Shown: positions 25,901 to 40,900, counted from the stretch's first letter. The stretch: DNA of 64,000 nucleotides from Strongylocentrotus purpuratus (GCF_000002235.5 NW_022145554.1:1395501-1459500); one strand, 5' to 3'. The notes: generated from the sequence alone by a model not told the origin. Numbers and translations: made by a program.

Positions 25901-28900
25901 ACTGTACACGTACACCGTCACCAACCAAAGGAAAAACTAAACATTAACGACAGCAAGACACAAACGTACATGGATAATTAGTCCAAATTATTGTGCAGGT
26001 GTACATACATTTTCAGAAAATATAAAACATGACTTTGGTAAGATAAATGCAACTTCCAGAAATATGTGCCCTTCCAACTTCCTCCTTTTGTATGTGTGCT
26101 TTTATTTCTCATTTTCCTGTAAAACTTTGTGTTTTTTTTATTATGAAAACATTGCAGCTCTCTTTCGGACAGATAAATGGTTTGACCCAGTAATCCAAAG
26201 CAATATACATCCAAAGAATACAACAGTGAGTAATTGAATATCAGCACTCGTAAATGACAAAACATAACCAAATACAGATTTGAAGGGAGAAAATGTCCCA
26301 CTCACATTTTAAAGCAAATCCTCCCAATAAAAAAAACAAAAAACATATCAACTTTGAACACTCGTTGTTTTGGTTTTGTGTGACCCCTTGATATACATCT
26401 ATTATTGAATCATGGTTTATAACTTCAATATTTTGCACTCATAAGATCTAAACTATGACGGTGCCATGTAAACACAGCTAGTGACAAGCCTTGACGACCA
26501 TATTGTCAGGTGACAGTGGAAGGATGTCCAACAACTTTCAAAGCTGAGATGAGGACGATAAGGTCATTCATTAGTAGATTATCAGCCAGCCAGACAGACA
26601 AGCATGCTTAACCAATGTACTTGACTTGCTTTGAGCTGAGTCATATGGCAGGGCCACTGGCTATGCATCATTTCAATTTCCACATCACAACAAAATTATA
26701 AATTATGCTGGGGGAAACTAATGTATCATAGTCACTGGAATGCCTAATACAGCCTAAAGATACGAACACAATTATTTATGTATGGGACCAGATATTAAAA
26801 CCTACAGCTTTTTTTTCTTCTATTCCTGGTGTATTTAAGAGTCTAATTTGCTTTTCCCACTTTCAACAAAAGTCTTAAAGGCTGGCTGTCCTAGTTCAGC
26901 CAGAAGGGATAAGACCACACAGAGAGGTCACTAACAGGTGGCTATCTCATTAACTCGGCTCTTAATTAATATAAGAAAAAGAGGATCATATGGGGGACTA
27001 ATAGGCACCGATTCAGGAAGTTTTATATATAGAGGGAGCAAGTAGCTACAAGTAGAACAGTGTGGCTTTAAAAGGTATGGGAACCAAGTGTACACAGGTA
27101 TTCATTTATATCACTATGTGTATGTGCTGATATCAAAATAGCCTGTATAGCTCTACTCTATCAAATAAAATTCATACCGTCTACCGTATACAGTATTACA
27201 GTATCAAACTTGCTGAATAAGCTATCTTTTAATGTTTATCATTATGACTTAGATTTACTACAGTACAGTACCCTTGATGTAGGAGGCACAACTTGTTGAC
27301 TTCTTGTTCTAGTGATCTCCGACCCTAAAAGGTCAACACTTGAGAACCCTTCATGATATAAAGCAACAGGTGCAATCTTGATGTGTTGGAATTCAAACTG
27401 TCTGCCTAGAGGTATGTGCAAAAAATAACCATGGAGATTTGAAATTTGCTCGAGTTTGCTCGACCTCTATTTCATAAAAACTACAGGGTTACTAATAAGG
27501 GTAAAAATTGCAAGTGGCTCTCAGGTTTAGGTTTAGGTTTAGGGTTAGGTTTAGAGTTAGATTTATACATGTAGGGTTAGGAAAAGTGTTTGGTCCAGGG
27601 TTAAAGTAAGGATCTGGTTAGTCTAGGAACTTGCCATAGATCTAGAATTAATAACTCATGTTCTTGGTTCCAGATCTTATTAGCAAGACATTAATCTGCA
27701 TTTGCCACTCTGTACCCGGGAGAAAAGGGATTACGGATTGTGGAAAGCTAGTTGATATTTGCCTATACACATTGCATATTGCTTGTAAGTGAACGGTGCA
27801 CACCTGGTACATGTAGAAGTACTACCCACGGAATTGAGATGGTGCACAAAATGTGTGCCGATATGCACCGTCTGTGAATCAATACTTTTATAATTACTGT
27901 CCATAAGGTCTTGTAAGAATTGTTGGAAAGATAGGATAATTTGAATTTCTCTCCATGTATAGTAACAAATGTTGGGAAACTGATCCTCTTTTCTTCTTCA
28001 ATAATGTTCTGATAATTTTGATAAGTAGGCCTATCAAGTTGGATTTGTTCCAAACATATCTATTTTCAGTAACATTGAACGTTTATCTAGTAATATTTTG
28101 GCAGAATGCCTAGCGACAGATCCATCGCCCAGCTATCATAACTTCCATCTCCGGGGTGTCTTATGTGAGCACCTTTCCAGCCATTTAGGGGTCATTGACC
28201 TGCCGTCTATTTTGGGCTGAGAGGAACAGAGGGCAAGGTTATCCATACTAGGTAGGCCCAGGAGCATCAAATCTTTCCTAAAGCTTAATGGTATTAAATC
28301 TCTGTGTTATGATAACAGAGCTGAACTTTACAATTATATTCTGGATATTAAACATGTACATGGATCCTCCAGTCACTGGATTCATAACCTGCCCACACAC
28401 ACACTGTGTGCACATTCTCCACTCCCTGTGGAGCTTTACATGCGTGCTCAATACTGATTAAACCACAATCATGTTCAAATTCTACAGGATGCCCTTTTAA
28501 AACCTGGGTGGAGAGAACCCTTGTGCCTTGCTGGAGATTGAACTCACAATCTCTGTACCGGTATCTCCAGTCAGGTGTTTCAACCACAGGGTCTTGGCTA
28601 CTGGTATGGCTATAAAAGGACCTCTACGAAGGGAAGAATTTCAAGGGATACTGGCAAAAAGTAATTCTTGTATCAAGCAGTTTTTTAAGGCTTTTTTAAG
28701 GCTAATCAGGCCAACAAAATGTAAACAAAGATGCAACAACTTTTAATAAAGCATATACAGTGTATGCACTGAAAACCACCAACACAAATATGATAATACG
28801 GGACTAAAATCATTCTTCTGACTGCATATCACTTTTTGCATCACTTACTTTTGTACTTTTTTCTTCATTTATACATGACAGTCACAGTAGTTCGTGTATA

Positions 28901-31900
28901 TTTCAGTGTCAAATTGTGGGATTCTGTAAGGTTTTTAATATTTCATCAATAAAAAGACTCTTTTACCTCTAATGACTCTAATGAGGACACTAGGAAATGA
29001 CTACTCTGGCTATCTTCCTAACCGTGGGTTAGCTGACCCTGCTGTGGCTCCAGGGTGGTTGAAAACACAAATTAATTGGGTTCCCTCATGGTCTGTGGCC
29101 CTCATTATCACATGGCTAGAGGTACTGTACATGTAGGTCATGTGATCTGTCACATGGCTGTCTCTTACCACAGTTACATACATTTCCTCTTTTTTTACAC
29201 TTACAGAATAATCTACAATGAAATGGAAAAAAGTTGAAGAGACAGAACTGTGTAAAACACTTTTTGGAAACTATTTGCGATTTTCGAAATTTCCTCCATT
29301 TTTTGATATTCATAAGATCCAGCTTTGCCTTGATTTTCTGCATGAGATGCCATTTTCCTTAATACATACTGTGACTACAAATTGTATTTTCTTTTCATGG
29401 AACTATCATCTATGGGTGTGCCATACAATCTCCACTTTCAACTGAAATACTTATCTTACATTTAACCCACTGACTGCTTTAATAGCCCAAGATAACTCAA
29501 GTCAATGAAAAATGTGTGCCATACCAACATGGCATTAGTTGACCTCAGGTAGAAATTTCTTTAAATACCTCCTCAACAACTTGAATTTGTAACATGTTTC
29601 ATATTTTTCCAATCCTAAGTTCATCAAAGGAAGTTCGGCATGGCTCATTTCCTTCTTACGATGTATGACAAATAAACCGCATCGAAAACCAACCATTGAT
29701 TCCTAGAAAAACTAATATTGTTAGCTTGCTCAACGATTGACCGAGAGTTAAATGAACCACAGGCCTCTGGTTATTTTTCATTCTGTGTGCAACCGATTCT
29801 ATGAAAGCCTTGATTTTTGTTGTTTACAGATGAAAATGAAGAGGTGAAAACACTTCCAACAGTTCACTTTTAATACTTGATGCTTTCAACATGGTCTACA
29901 GCGATAAAATCTTTTAATGAAAGATAGAACTCATCATCCAGATCGATTTGTTGCCGTCATTTTATTGACAAGTTCTTGAACTTTGGAAAGGGATTAGGAA
30001 ACATCTTGTGGTATTCCAGAATCCTGATCACCTCCTCCCACTACAACAGTCATTAGTGACTAGATCCGATTTAAATCACTTTGCTACGTGTCATTTGACA
30101 CAGCTTTCTATTTGCCAGACGTCACAATCATATACAATAGAGTATTCATTGGGTTGTGTCATTACATTATTGAGCTTAGTCAGTATTACAGATAAAGCTT
30201 CAAACTTTTCAAATAGTCCTCAGCAAATATTCCTCTTTTTCAGAGCTTATGAATGATACATTAAGGTGGAAAAGCAAAGTGGTTATCCTTCAGGATTGAT
30301 CAAATATTCATCGTCAACATGTAGATGTAAATGTCAAGGAGATAGCTATAATGTTGAAGTACACTCTTTTTTTCAAAATGTTGAAATGACAGTCAAGTGT
30401 ATAATTTTCTGGTAAATGTTAAAGATGGGTTTTATTTACCACATTTAAGCAAACCTGAGAAAAGGTATTCCTCTCATATATTACAAAAAGTTTTGGTTGT
30501 AACATACCTTCCCATATTTCATCCTCTATCATTAACATTAATTACTTAATCAGATTGTTACACATATAGATTTTTGTTTTAATCTCCCCATTCCTTCTAT
30601 CATCCACAGGACCAATCACAAAATTCATTATAATTTATATGCACCCACTTTAAAACCTTTTTCCATTTTTCAATATAACTCAATTTGCATTTATTCATCA
30701 AAGCCATCATGTCAACTGTTTGTTTCAATTAAATACCATGCCAAGCAATCTGAGACAGCGTTTTTACACATTTGGCTGTGTTTCAGCAACTACCACAATA
30801 TCTTGTCACTATCAATCTTACTGATAATTGATTAAATATAAAGGATGGATGGAAACAGTCTCTGTAACTGATGCATCTATCATATCTTTATCAATATCTG
30901 ATTAAAAACACAGCAGGTGACATCCTTCCTCAAATACATTTCATGGTAGGCATTTTTGGCTGAACAGTTTGACGATACAAACAGGTATCATGTCATAATA
31001 TGCTTTAAAACGTCAAATAACATAACATTTTAGACTGATAGAAATGTCATAGCCCCCAAAATGTCAAATAATACCCATACTACCAAAAAAAACCAGTAAA
31101 AAGTACAAATATTGAATATGTATCTCTGCCAATTCCTTATCAGTGAGAGAGAGAAAAAAAATCTTGGCAGAAAAAGAAAGAAACACAACTCATGAACAGA
31201 TTCTCACATTCTGTCTGGCTCTCACGGCGGCAAGCACGCAGACGAAGCATGAAGGCTGTTTACTCTCTCGTTACGACATCACAGTTACTGATTAAGGTTC
31301 ATATGTTTATGGGTTTGCAGGGAGTAGTATTGTGGGAAAGGAAAGGGTGTGTTGGTTTGGTATTAAGAAACGTGGCAGATTTTTGGATTTCGAAAGATAG
31401 TTTCTAATTCTATTGCATCCTAAATCGAGATATGGAAAGTTGCAGACACGCAATGCAGCCTCACTGTGCCTCTAACTTAAAATATGCATCATGAATCTCA
31501 ATATTTACAAACTACATTATGAGAAGGAAGACAAACCTAACAATAAAGACAGTGAAAATAGCAATATTGACATTTGGCCATATTAGACGATTCAGCAACA
31601 CACTTTTTCTCTTGGGGAGATTCATGAAAAATGTTTAAGAGAGGCAGCCATCATCAATATGTTGTCATTATCCCAGGCCTGACTGTAAACCTGTCTAAAT
31701 AAGCCCCCTAAGGAAAGCAGTCAGAGTAGTCATCAATGACAGGTGGCCTTACTAGACAGGTTCAGCAACACAACATTTTCTTTAAGGGACAGCTATGAAC
31801 AGTCTACAGATATGGCCACTATAAAGAGGTTACTGTACCGTTACCCCTGGGCCCCTTTGCACAAAACTAACCATTGATCTTAACTTTGCCATCAATGGTT

Positions 31901-34900
31901 ACTACCATGAAAATCTTGATTTTGATTGGCTGTTGAGCCCTGTTACCATGGTAGTTGCCATTGATGGCAAAGTTACCTTTAATGGTAAGTTTCATGCAAC
32001 AGGGCTCTGGTTTGACTGTACAGTGTATGCTTATCCCATAACCAAACTCTGCTTCTGTACAATGTTTGAAACAGTATTTTTATAATCTTTACATATAATA
32101 AATCTTGATGTTTACCTGTTGATGGTCTCGCAGAACAGAACAATGACGTCTTGCATGGTGTCGTATTCCTGCGAAGACTTCACAGGTACCATGGCACTCA
32201 CATAGCTCAGCTCAAACTCAGCAAAGACATGGTCGAACTTCTTCAAAGCCTCTTTCACCTTGAGGACAAAGAGAAACCAATGAAATGACATGGTATCAGT
32301 ACACCTATTAATGGTATTTCCACCAAGTCGGGTGACAGCGAACTATGACCTACTGCACACAGAAAATGACTACCATCTTCCTTTAAAAGGATTTTGGCAG
32401 CTTATTCCTGTCCGGTAAAATTAGTTAATAAAGTTCATTTGCAATGCATGTCCAACTCCTACGGCTTATATTGCTCAAGGCAATCTTCCATGATATATTA
32501 GACCTTTCTCTTTTTAATGTGTTTGAAGATGGGATTTCATTCCTGTAGTTGCTACAGACGTCACATGTGAGATTCTATCATCATTATCTTCAATACTTAT
32601 TATCGTTTTCATCAAAACCTCATCTACTTTGCTTTCTTCATGTACATCAACATACCTTAAAGTTCCATAGAAATGCATTGTATTAAATATCCCTAAAGAC
32701 AAATGCACCCATGACCTATCATAATTTTGCAGGGCTAATTAACAAGTTAAAGTGTAGAGCAGCTTGCGTAATCTGAGTAATAATAGGAAGACTCATTAGT
32801 GATGTTTATGTGTAGATGTGTTACTATTCAAATCTTACTTTTTGTGGGTAGGAGTTGAGATTCTTGTAGCTCTGGTCTCTGAGCACCGCCCGCAAGCAGT
32901 CCAGACTCCTGGTCAAGCAACGGGCCAGGGGCCGTAGGGCTGCACTCTCAATCTCCCTGTTCATGATGGTCGATCCTGCGGCCAGGCACTGTCAATACAA
33001 GAAGGTTTGTGCATTAAGATTGGATTCAAGACCTCTTTCAGACTTAAATATTATGTGCGTTCTCAGCCGGACCACAATGACAAGTGTGATATAAAGTAAG
33101 AGTGAAAACATAAATGTTAATTTAATCTCATAGATGAGATGGAATTTAAATCTACTTTTTTTTAAATCTATTTTTTGAAAAAGCCATTTCTGCATCTGGC
33201 AAGACTCTGGGACCCAATACGGGTAACCCTAAGAAATATTCACAACACTCAAAATGAGGTTTCCATCCAAATTAAAAATCCTTTAACAGTCCAACCAGCA
33301 CAAAGACTGTTCAAGAAACAGGTTTCTCTCAATTCCAATGGAAAACTGTGCTCTTCCACATAAACAGGTTTTTATACACAGGTAGTCACAAAAGCAAGAT
33401 AACAGGACTGAATATATTTTTAACGAGGATTGTGGGATAACAGGGTTTTTTTTTAGACTAAAGAGGATACATACTTCTGCACCAAACCAAAGCTGGCCTG
33501 CCAGACTGTCCTGAAGCACATCGTCAGGAAACTTAGCCCTGAAGTCACGGCTGGCTCTGCTCTCAGAGACGGCCTCCGTCATCAACTGTTCAATGATACC
33601 TGTTCATATGAATTAAAGATAAAAGAACAACACGGTTTATAAGAGAAATTCATTTGTGGTACAATCCCTGAAGAGGTATTAAGCCACTCTGCAGTTTAAG
33701 ACAAGGATGAGTCCTGGGATAGCTTAGAAACGAATTGTGAGCTTTTCCATTTTCTTTCTGTGAGTGTGGAAGAATGTCACGCAGAGGAAATGACCCATGA
33801 AAAGCACAGCTCTTAAAGTGCTCTCATATCACAAAAATGACAGGAAATTTGCTGTAAATGTTAAAAACTATGTTGTATTGTATTATATATATTAGGACAA
33901 ACTTTCATGCCACATGATTGTACAGTCGGATATGCACATTTCTGTGTAAAGTGCATATTACTATCAACAAGACTGTGCCAATTTCTTATCATTTTGATGA
34001 TTCTTCAGCCTCCGGTATACATCTAATCTTATGTGCTACCCGTACCGGTATTCATGGTTAATCAATCTTTGACTATCTCTTCCAGATGGTTCCTTTCAAA
34101 ATGATATCACATGACTAGAACTCTATTTTATCTCTAACTAATCACAAAATACATTCATTATCAAAACCATTCCAAAGATACAAAGTTTTAATATCAACCA
34201 AATGTACTTGTTGAAGATATAATCTTTAAAGAAGTTTAGTCAATTTCAAAAAGCTTTTGCTTAAAGGAAAAGGAGGCCTAGCTAGGATTGATGTAAAATT
34301 GTCATGCCTTTGTTCATGGCAGATGCTAATAATTCTGATTGTTCTCTAAAAGCATCACTGAAACTTATCAAACATACAGTCATTTCCTCACATCTGCATG
34401 TCTACATGTACAGTATATACATGTACAGTGAAGGGAATATTAGAATATTATCTTTGACATGCTCTTTATTTGGAGAGACAGATCTCTTTATTTTTACAAC
34501 TGAAAGTGAAGGTCCATAAATAAACTACCGCTATCCATGTAAGTCTGTAAAACTATAGAAAGTGATTGTAATCTGAAAACTTTCATATTTTACTATGGCC
34601 ACTCTGACAAGAAAAGATTGGAAGTTATATTGGCACTTATATTTTCTTCCTGATAGTCTTAGAAAAGAAGTTTTTATTTTCTGATATTTCCTTCTTTTCT
34701 TTTTTGAGCAGTTTCAATCCTTTATCAGCACTAGCAGTCTGAACTAGATTCCGCCTCAACTTTGGAGGGGAAAAAAATAGTCAAAAATTGAGCAATTTCC
34801 TATGGTTTTCAGAGAAAATTCCTTCATCAGATGAAACACTGATAAATACTATGCAATGTTATCTTCCTTATTTTCATATCATTTCTGCTGATATCATCAG

Positions 34901-37900
34901 CACAAACACTGACAAAATTTTCTTTCCTCTGACGCACGCTAGCGCGATAACGATCAAATTGTTATTAGCACATGCATGTGTGTATCACTAATCTTGGCTT
35001 TCTTCCATATTGCTCGGTCAGGTCTTAAACATTTACAAAATATGAGATAAACTTCAAATGTTCACATGGGTATGAAGAAAGAAGGAGAAAGAGAGGAGGG
35101 GTGTATTAAAAAAGCTTCTGGAAAGGATGTGTACTGGTTTTACATCTTTACATCTACGGTATTCCGTTTTATTTCTTTTTATAAATAACACACAGCACAT
35201 CTTTCAAAATATATCTTGATCTTACGCAATTCAAATATTAGGTTGACATATTCCCAGGGATTTGAAATTAAAAGTCATTAAGTACCGGTAAGAACTTCCA
35301 AATCGAAACTTAATCTTAGAAAAAAACAGGTCACTACCGCTCATCTTGGAGCCGAACCCTGGGCACAAGGCCCTCAAGTATCTACCGGTACCCGGTAGTC
35401 TGAACCCTGAGAAGGCTATCAGAGATCCACGCGTCTGTTACCGGTGATAAGCAGCAAGCGATGGACTCTTGATGATATCTCTGGATATCCAGAGGATATT
35501 AAGAGGAGGACCCCGTCCTTCCTGCGCACCATGCAGACAGGCACACTCTTCCTCCAGAATTGACACCCGGACAACTCTCTATTTGTACAGGCATTTCCGA
35601 TTCTCCTTCAATGGCTGTTTGGTTATTGATCTTTGATTGATCTTGGTTATCTAATCTTGACGTCATGATCTCTCCCCCCCCCCCCCTTTCTGGATTCCTG
35701 AATTACTTGTCAGGGTTGATTACATAATTTATGTAAGGTAAGAGGAGCTTTTCACAAAAGATGCTGTTTTTAGAAATAATCCCAAAGGACTCTCTTATAC
35801 CCCTCAAGGAATAATCAGTCGACTATGAAACTTACTTGTAATCCCTACATCATATTGTCATTTCGCAAATGGAAATTTATTCATTGATTTTCTATACCGG
35901 TACACATACTTGTACAACACCTGATCGACTTTAGTGTTCTAGAATAGTATGTTGCGTGGATGAGTTAGACTTAAAAATACCGGGGGTAAATTCTCCCTAA
36001 CAAGGGTATACGGTAAACAAGGATAATAATTAAGTCAAGACATAATTACGACCAACACGATAAGCCACTTCAGAGTTGGCACTTGTACAAATGATCCAAA
36101 AATATCCACAGATCTTTCACACATGGCGCCTATTTACACAGCCCATACACCATTTTGAAAGTTCATCAATTTTTATGATTGCCATTTAGACTACCATTAA
36201 GACTACTGGAAACTGGAAAAAAAAACCATTAAAATCATTGGTGTTTGGTCATTCTGAATTTTTGTTGAGTAGTGCGCATAAAGTGTAGTGATACGAATAA
36301 AGAGACAGTGTGCACTGGTCTCTACAGACTATCACGCCAAGTTGATTAACCGTATCACAAATCCATGTGCATAACCCAACTCTAACTCTATTATTTATAA
36401 TTCATTATTATACCAAGCATTGTACAGATGATTTTGATTTAGTACAAATTCTTGTAGAATAAAATAATTAACTCTCAAACTTTTTCCTACATGCACCATT
36501 CTAGTCATTATTACTTATCGTTAATTTGGTAAATCCATCAATGCGCGAGTGAAGCTTCCTGCGTTTCTTGACCCCGTTTCCTGTAGTAGTCCAATTTTTT
36601 TCCACTTTCCATGCTCTGGCTTCGTGATCAAAGTTTACTCTCTCAGAAATCCCTGGGAATCTTTTTTTTTACCCAACCCTTTCCATTAATCCAAAGAGAA
36701 AGAAAGCTTAGGCCCATTTACACCACTGGAAACACCCATTTAAAAAACAGTTTGGTGTTTGCTGATTGCATTTTTGTGTGTGCGTGCGCCGCTTGTCCCC
36801 GCTCCAGACATGATAGCACAAAAGTGATGAGAGTCGTGTGAGCAAAAACCGGAATATTTCAACAGTGTTTTGAAAGAAAGCTTTATACCAGAGAAGAAGA
36901 AAGAAAAAAAACTGGCCAAGTTTCTGCCGACATTTAAATAAAAAAACGATAGAGAGATGGTTTTTTGGCATGTTTATGGATAGTTGCTGTGCAACTTTTA
37001 AACAAAACTCCAGAGTGTGATAAAAATGAGTGATGTTCGCTTGAAGTGTACATATTATTGCCCCCTAAAGTATCATCTACAGGAACATGGGTGTTTGGAG
37101 AGACAAAGGTGTTCGAGAGAGGAAGAAAGAAAGGAGAAAGGAACAAGATAGAAAGAGAGAGTGCATGGGCGAGAAAAACTAGAAAAAGAAGAAAGAGAAT
37201 GGGAAAGAAGAAAGAGAATGGGAAAGAAGAAAGAGAATGGGAAAGAGAAAGAGGGAGAGAATGAGAAAATAAGTGAAAGAAAAAACAAATTTGAGGGAAC
37301 AATAAAGGAAAAAAAGAGGGTGGGATAAATAGAAGTAAGTGAAAGGGGGAGGAGAGAAACTTTAAAACGAAAGTGAGAAAGAAAGAGAATAGTTAAGTGT
37401 GCACAGATAAATTATACAACTGTACATACATGTATTAATTTTAGTGAGCTGTGATTCATTCATTTCACAGCATGATCAAAGTTTTCACAAATCTGAACTA
37501 GTGCTGTAGTCAAACGTTTAACCGTCCGGTATCCGACCGCCCATGGCGGATTCTGTTTTCAATTGGACGGTTTCGTTTTCCCGTTTTTTTTATATTTTTT
37601 TTTTTTTTTTTTTTTTAATTTTTTTTTTAAAGTTTCGATTTATGCCCCTCCACCTGGCACTATGCCTGGCATTATCTCCCAGCTCAGTAATCGGTGTGAT
37701 GACTTACCACTTGGAAACTAGAACAACACTCCAATTTGTCTGTCATCTTGGTTTGAAAGTAATCTTTGTAATAGATCTCAACAACCCTGTAAACGATCAT
37801 CGGATCGGCCGCCGATACCGATCCGATCAGGGGTGATCGGGGAAAAATTTCCGATCGCCGATCAATTAAAATGATCGGAAAAAAATCGGCAATTTTTTTT

Positions 37901-40900
37901 TTTTTTTTTTTTTTTAATGACGAAAATTTTCAAGTTTTTGGCTGTCAAATGCTCAAAAAAAGTTCATGGCTGGGATTATTTTGTCATTTGGAGTTGTTGT
38001 AGACAATGATTGTTGATATTTAGTGCCTTTTCATGACTTTGAAATTATTAATATTGGTCTAAGAGCAGAGGCAAAACATGCGGGCCGCCATCTTGGATTA
38101 TAATGTAGGTTTTTTGTTTTTTTTTAAGGACGAAAATTTTCAAGTTTTTGGCTATCAAATGCTCCAAAAAAGTTCATGGCTGGGATTATTTTGTCATTTG
38201 GAGTTGTTGTAGACCATGTTTGTTGATATTTAGTGCCTTTTCATGACTTTGAAATTAATAATATTGGTCTAAGAGCAGAGGCAAAACATGCGGGCCGCCA
38301 CCTTGGATTATAATGCATACATTATAACTTTTTTTGAGCATTTGATAGCCAAAAACTTGAAAAATTCGTCATTTAAAAAAAAAAAAAAAAAAAATCAGCC
38401 GATTTTTTTTGTCGCTCTTCCGATCCGATACCGATCAAAGGTGCGAGGGTGTCGCTCCGATCTTCCGATCCGATCAGAGCCCCAACTTACAGGGTTAGAT
38501 CTCAATATATATATTCATCCAAAGTTTAACACATGGTGTACCACAAGGTTCTATCCTAGGTCCTCTACTGTTTTTAATTTACATTAATGATCTTACACAT
38601 TATTCTAAAAAGACATTGTTACTATTATTTGTGACTAGTTCACAAGCACAAATCGGCGCCTTCAGTTAAATCACCTTCCTGCTTTTTCACACGGCCAAAA
38701 AAAAAAACAAAAAAAAAAAAAATCATTTAACCGAAAACCGTCCGGTTTTGACAGGCGGTTAAACGGAATTGGAGATATCCGTGATGTTACAGCACTAATC
38801 TGAACACATACCAGTTTCTGGTTTTAAAACATATCAGCATGCACAGAAGAGAAAAGATATACAATAGCGTCAAAGGAAGAGAGCAAAAGAAACGGAGAGA
38901 ATGGGACAGAGAGCTCTAGGGTAGACGGAAAGTGAGTGGCTTCAAATGACTTCCTTTTCATATCGCTGGATTGTTTGGTCTAGCACCAGATGTGCATCCA
39001 TAGGAAGATCATTTAGTCATATCAGGCATAAATTCTTAAGTCTGAAAAAACAAACATGAGAAGGTGTGGAAATAAGGTTCAAGTGAGTTCATCCTGATTT
39101 CAAATAACCCTCGTTTTCTGAGAAAATAAAGGTACTGGTACTCCAGATCCAGCATGGCTCTCACATGTTGGGCACAATTCAGCTTTTGGACAAGTGATGG
39201 CCTAAATAGATAAATCACCTCTGTAAACTTTCTCTGTGTTCCTTTGAACACAGTGGGGATTAAGCCTAGTGGGGATAGATTTTACAGTATACACGTATGC
39301 TGCCCACATGTATACATGCAAGCATGGACTATGTAACTATTCCAAACTGTTTGATTCAGCTTTTCCTCCTCCAAGAAAGTTTGAAAACCATTAAACTTTC
39401 AATTTCATTCATCATACGACTATTCAGATCATCGATTTGTAAGATCCTAGAAGTTTGAATGTTTTTATTGCAACTTGCAAGTTCTTCCAATATCGGATCG
39501 GATTCAGATCATGAAGAGTGAGGTGGGCTTACATACATGTACAGTATGTACAACATATTCAAATGTACATTTCTGTACACAATATGTTCATTTCTTCTTG
39601 CGAAAATATGCAAGACAGATGCAATTTACATTGTACATGTAGGCTACAACATATAATGTACAAGAGCATACTCCACCCACACACAAGTATGATGGAGGCC
39701 AACATACCGGTAATCAATTTCACTGTAACAGACTGTACAGACAACCATACAGGATCCATTTGTACCGAAATAAAATCATCCTTCCCCCACCTTGCGAAAA
39801 TACGTAATGAGCAGTGGTTATTAGGGTTTATAAATCTCTTTTTCTGGGAATCGGTAGAGCGCTGTACAGAAGGCGTGGGCGGGTGTGAGGACAGACAGCT
39901 ACTCTGATCATCCGCAGTCTCGTTTGTCTGCCCACTCTCATCTATTACTACACTGTGCCATCTCAAAGAGCGGTTCTTTTTATACACCGCAGTTTATGAT
40001 CTGAATGTACTGTACATGTGAGGCTGCTTTTAGCTTGAAGCAAGCGCAGGCAGCCAATACACACACAAACTCTAAGTTGTAAGGTTTCACCGCCCAATCT
40101 TGATAGTAATTCTGTCTAGCGTCTGTGACTACAATAGTTACTGTGGCTCGTGTTTGAATGTTTTGAATACAGAATACCTGCATTTTTTTTTTAACTGGAA
40201 AAATGCCTTACTGTATTGACTTTACAATATACAGTCCATGCATGCACACATGTGAATAAGTTTGTGTGTAGGTACACATACTAAAAAACAAAATCATATG
40301 GTCATAGTTCTCGTAAATTATATATTAATTTTTTTTAAAGTAAATTGATTGTGATTTGTTCAGGATGGGAAGGTTTTTACATTTGGCACTTGATAAATCA
40401 GAGGACTATATAATATCTAAGCACCAACATGTAATCAGGGTTTAAACCTGGCCAAAAGAAAGTCACCTTTCAAGAATTTGAGTCATTATCTAAATGAAAT
40501 GAAATGAAATTGAATCTCAATAAATTAAATAAAGTTTGATTTAAACAAATTAATTTAAAAAAGTTAATTTTAAAAAATCAACAAAAATCAACAAAATCAA
40601 CAAAAAAAAACAACAACAAAAAATCAAATTTAAATACAGGACGTTATTACTTCAAAAATAACACTTTATTTTATAGCTGTGTATTAATTATTTTTACTTA
40701 CTATTTATTTATTTTTTTGTTGGGGTGCATTATGGCAACTGTATGACAAGATAAATGTACATATGGTATGGTACATGTACTACCCACTTATACATGTAAT
40801 ATTTCTTCTACAGCCTACAGGGACACTCCATACTGTAGGATCCCTAATAAGTCAAGATGTAATTCCAAGGAAATAAACTTAGGTGCTTAATTAGATACTG

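Larger units (their letters stand above)
22997..32115 (-). other. ZFYVE28 intron 5 (9.1 kb)
   Basis: No exon-like open frame with similarity was found. It holds the GA tract, a foldback element (25277-25540), a telomere-like TTAGGT stretch (27525-27590), SINE pieces (27660-27790, 28425-28600) and a MITE (31849-32007). Confidence 0.7.
37499..38797. mobile_element. hAT-like element with 8-bp target duplication (outer of a nested pair)
   Basis: The ends are TAGTGCTGTAGTCAAACG and, inverted, GATGTTACAGCACTA. Both flanks carry ATCTGAAC (37491-37498 and 38798-38805), an 8-bp direct duplication as hAT transposases make. Sub-terminal GTTTAACCGTCCGG and CCGTCCGG/CGGTTAAAC blocks are also inverted. 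No transposase frame; it contains a second element and a reverse-transcriptase fragment. Confidence 0.85.

Noticed and set aside
31849..32007. Palindromic region considered as a snoRNA or miRNA precursor
   Set aside because: About 160 bp with diverged arms and no C/D or H/ACA boxes; fits a MITE better. It lies in ZFYVE28 intron 5, past the donor of exon 5.
37046..37302. Several overlapping frames, Arg/Lys/Glu-rich on plus and Ser/Leu/Phe-rich on minus
   Set aside because: They are translations of a pure purine/pyrimidine tract.
38520..38640. Active LINE element
   Set aside because: Only about 35 reverse-transcriptase residues remain; no endonuclease, no continuous ORF.
39559..39987. 142-codon minus-strand frame in ZFYVE28 intron 2, considered as an alternative first exon
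   Set aside because: No recognisable domain and no clear splice link; kept only as an unassigned frame.
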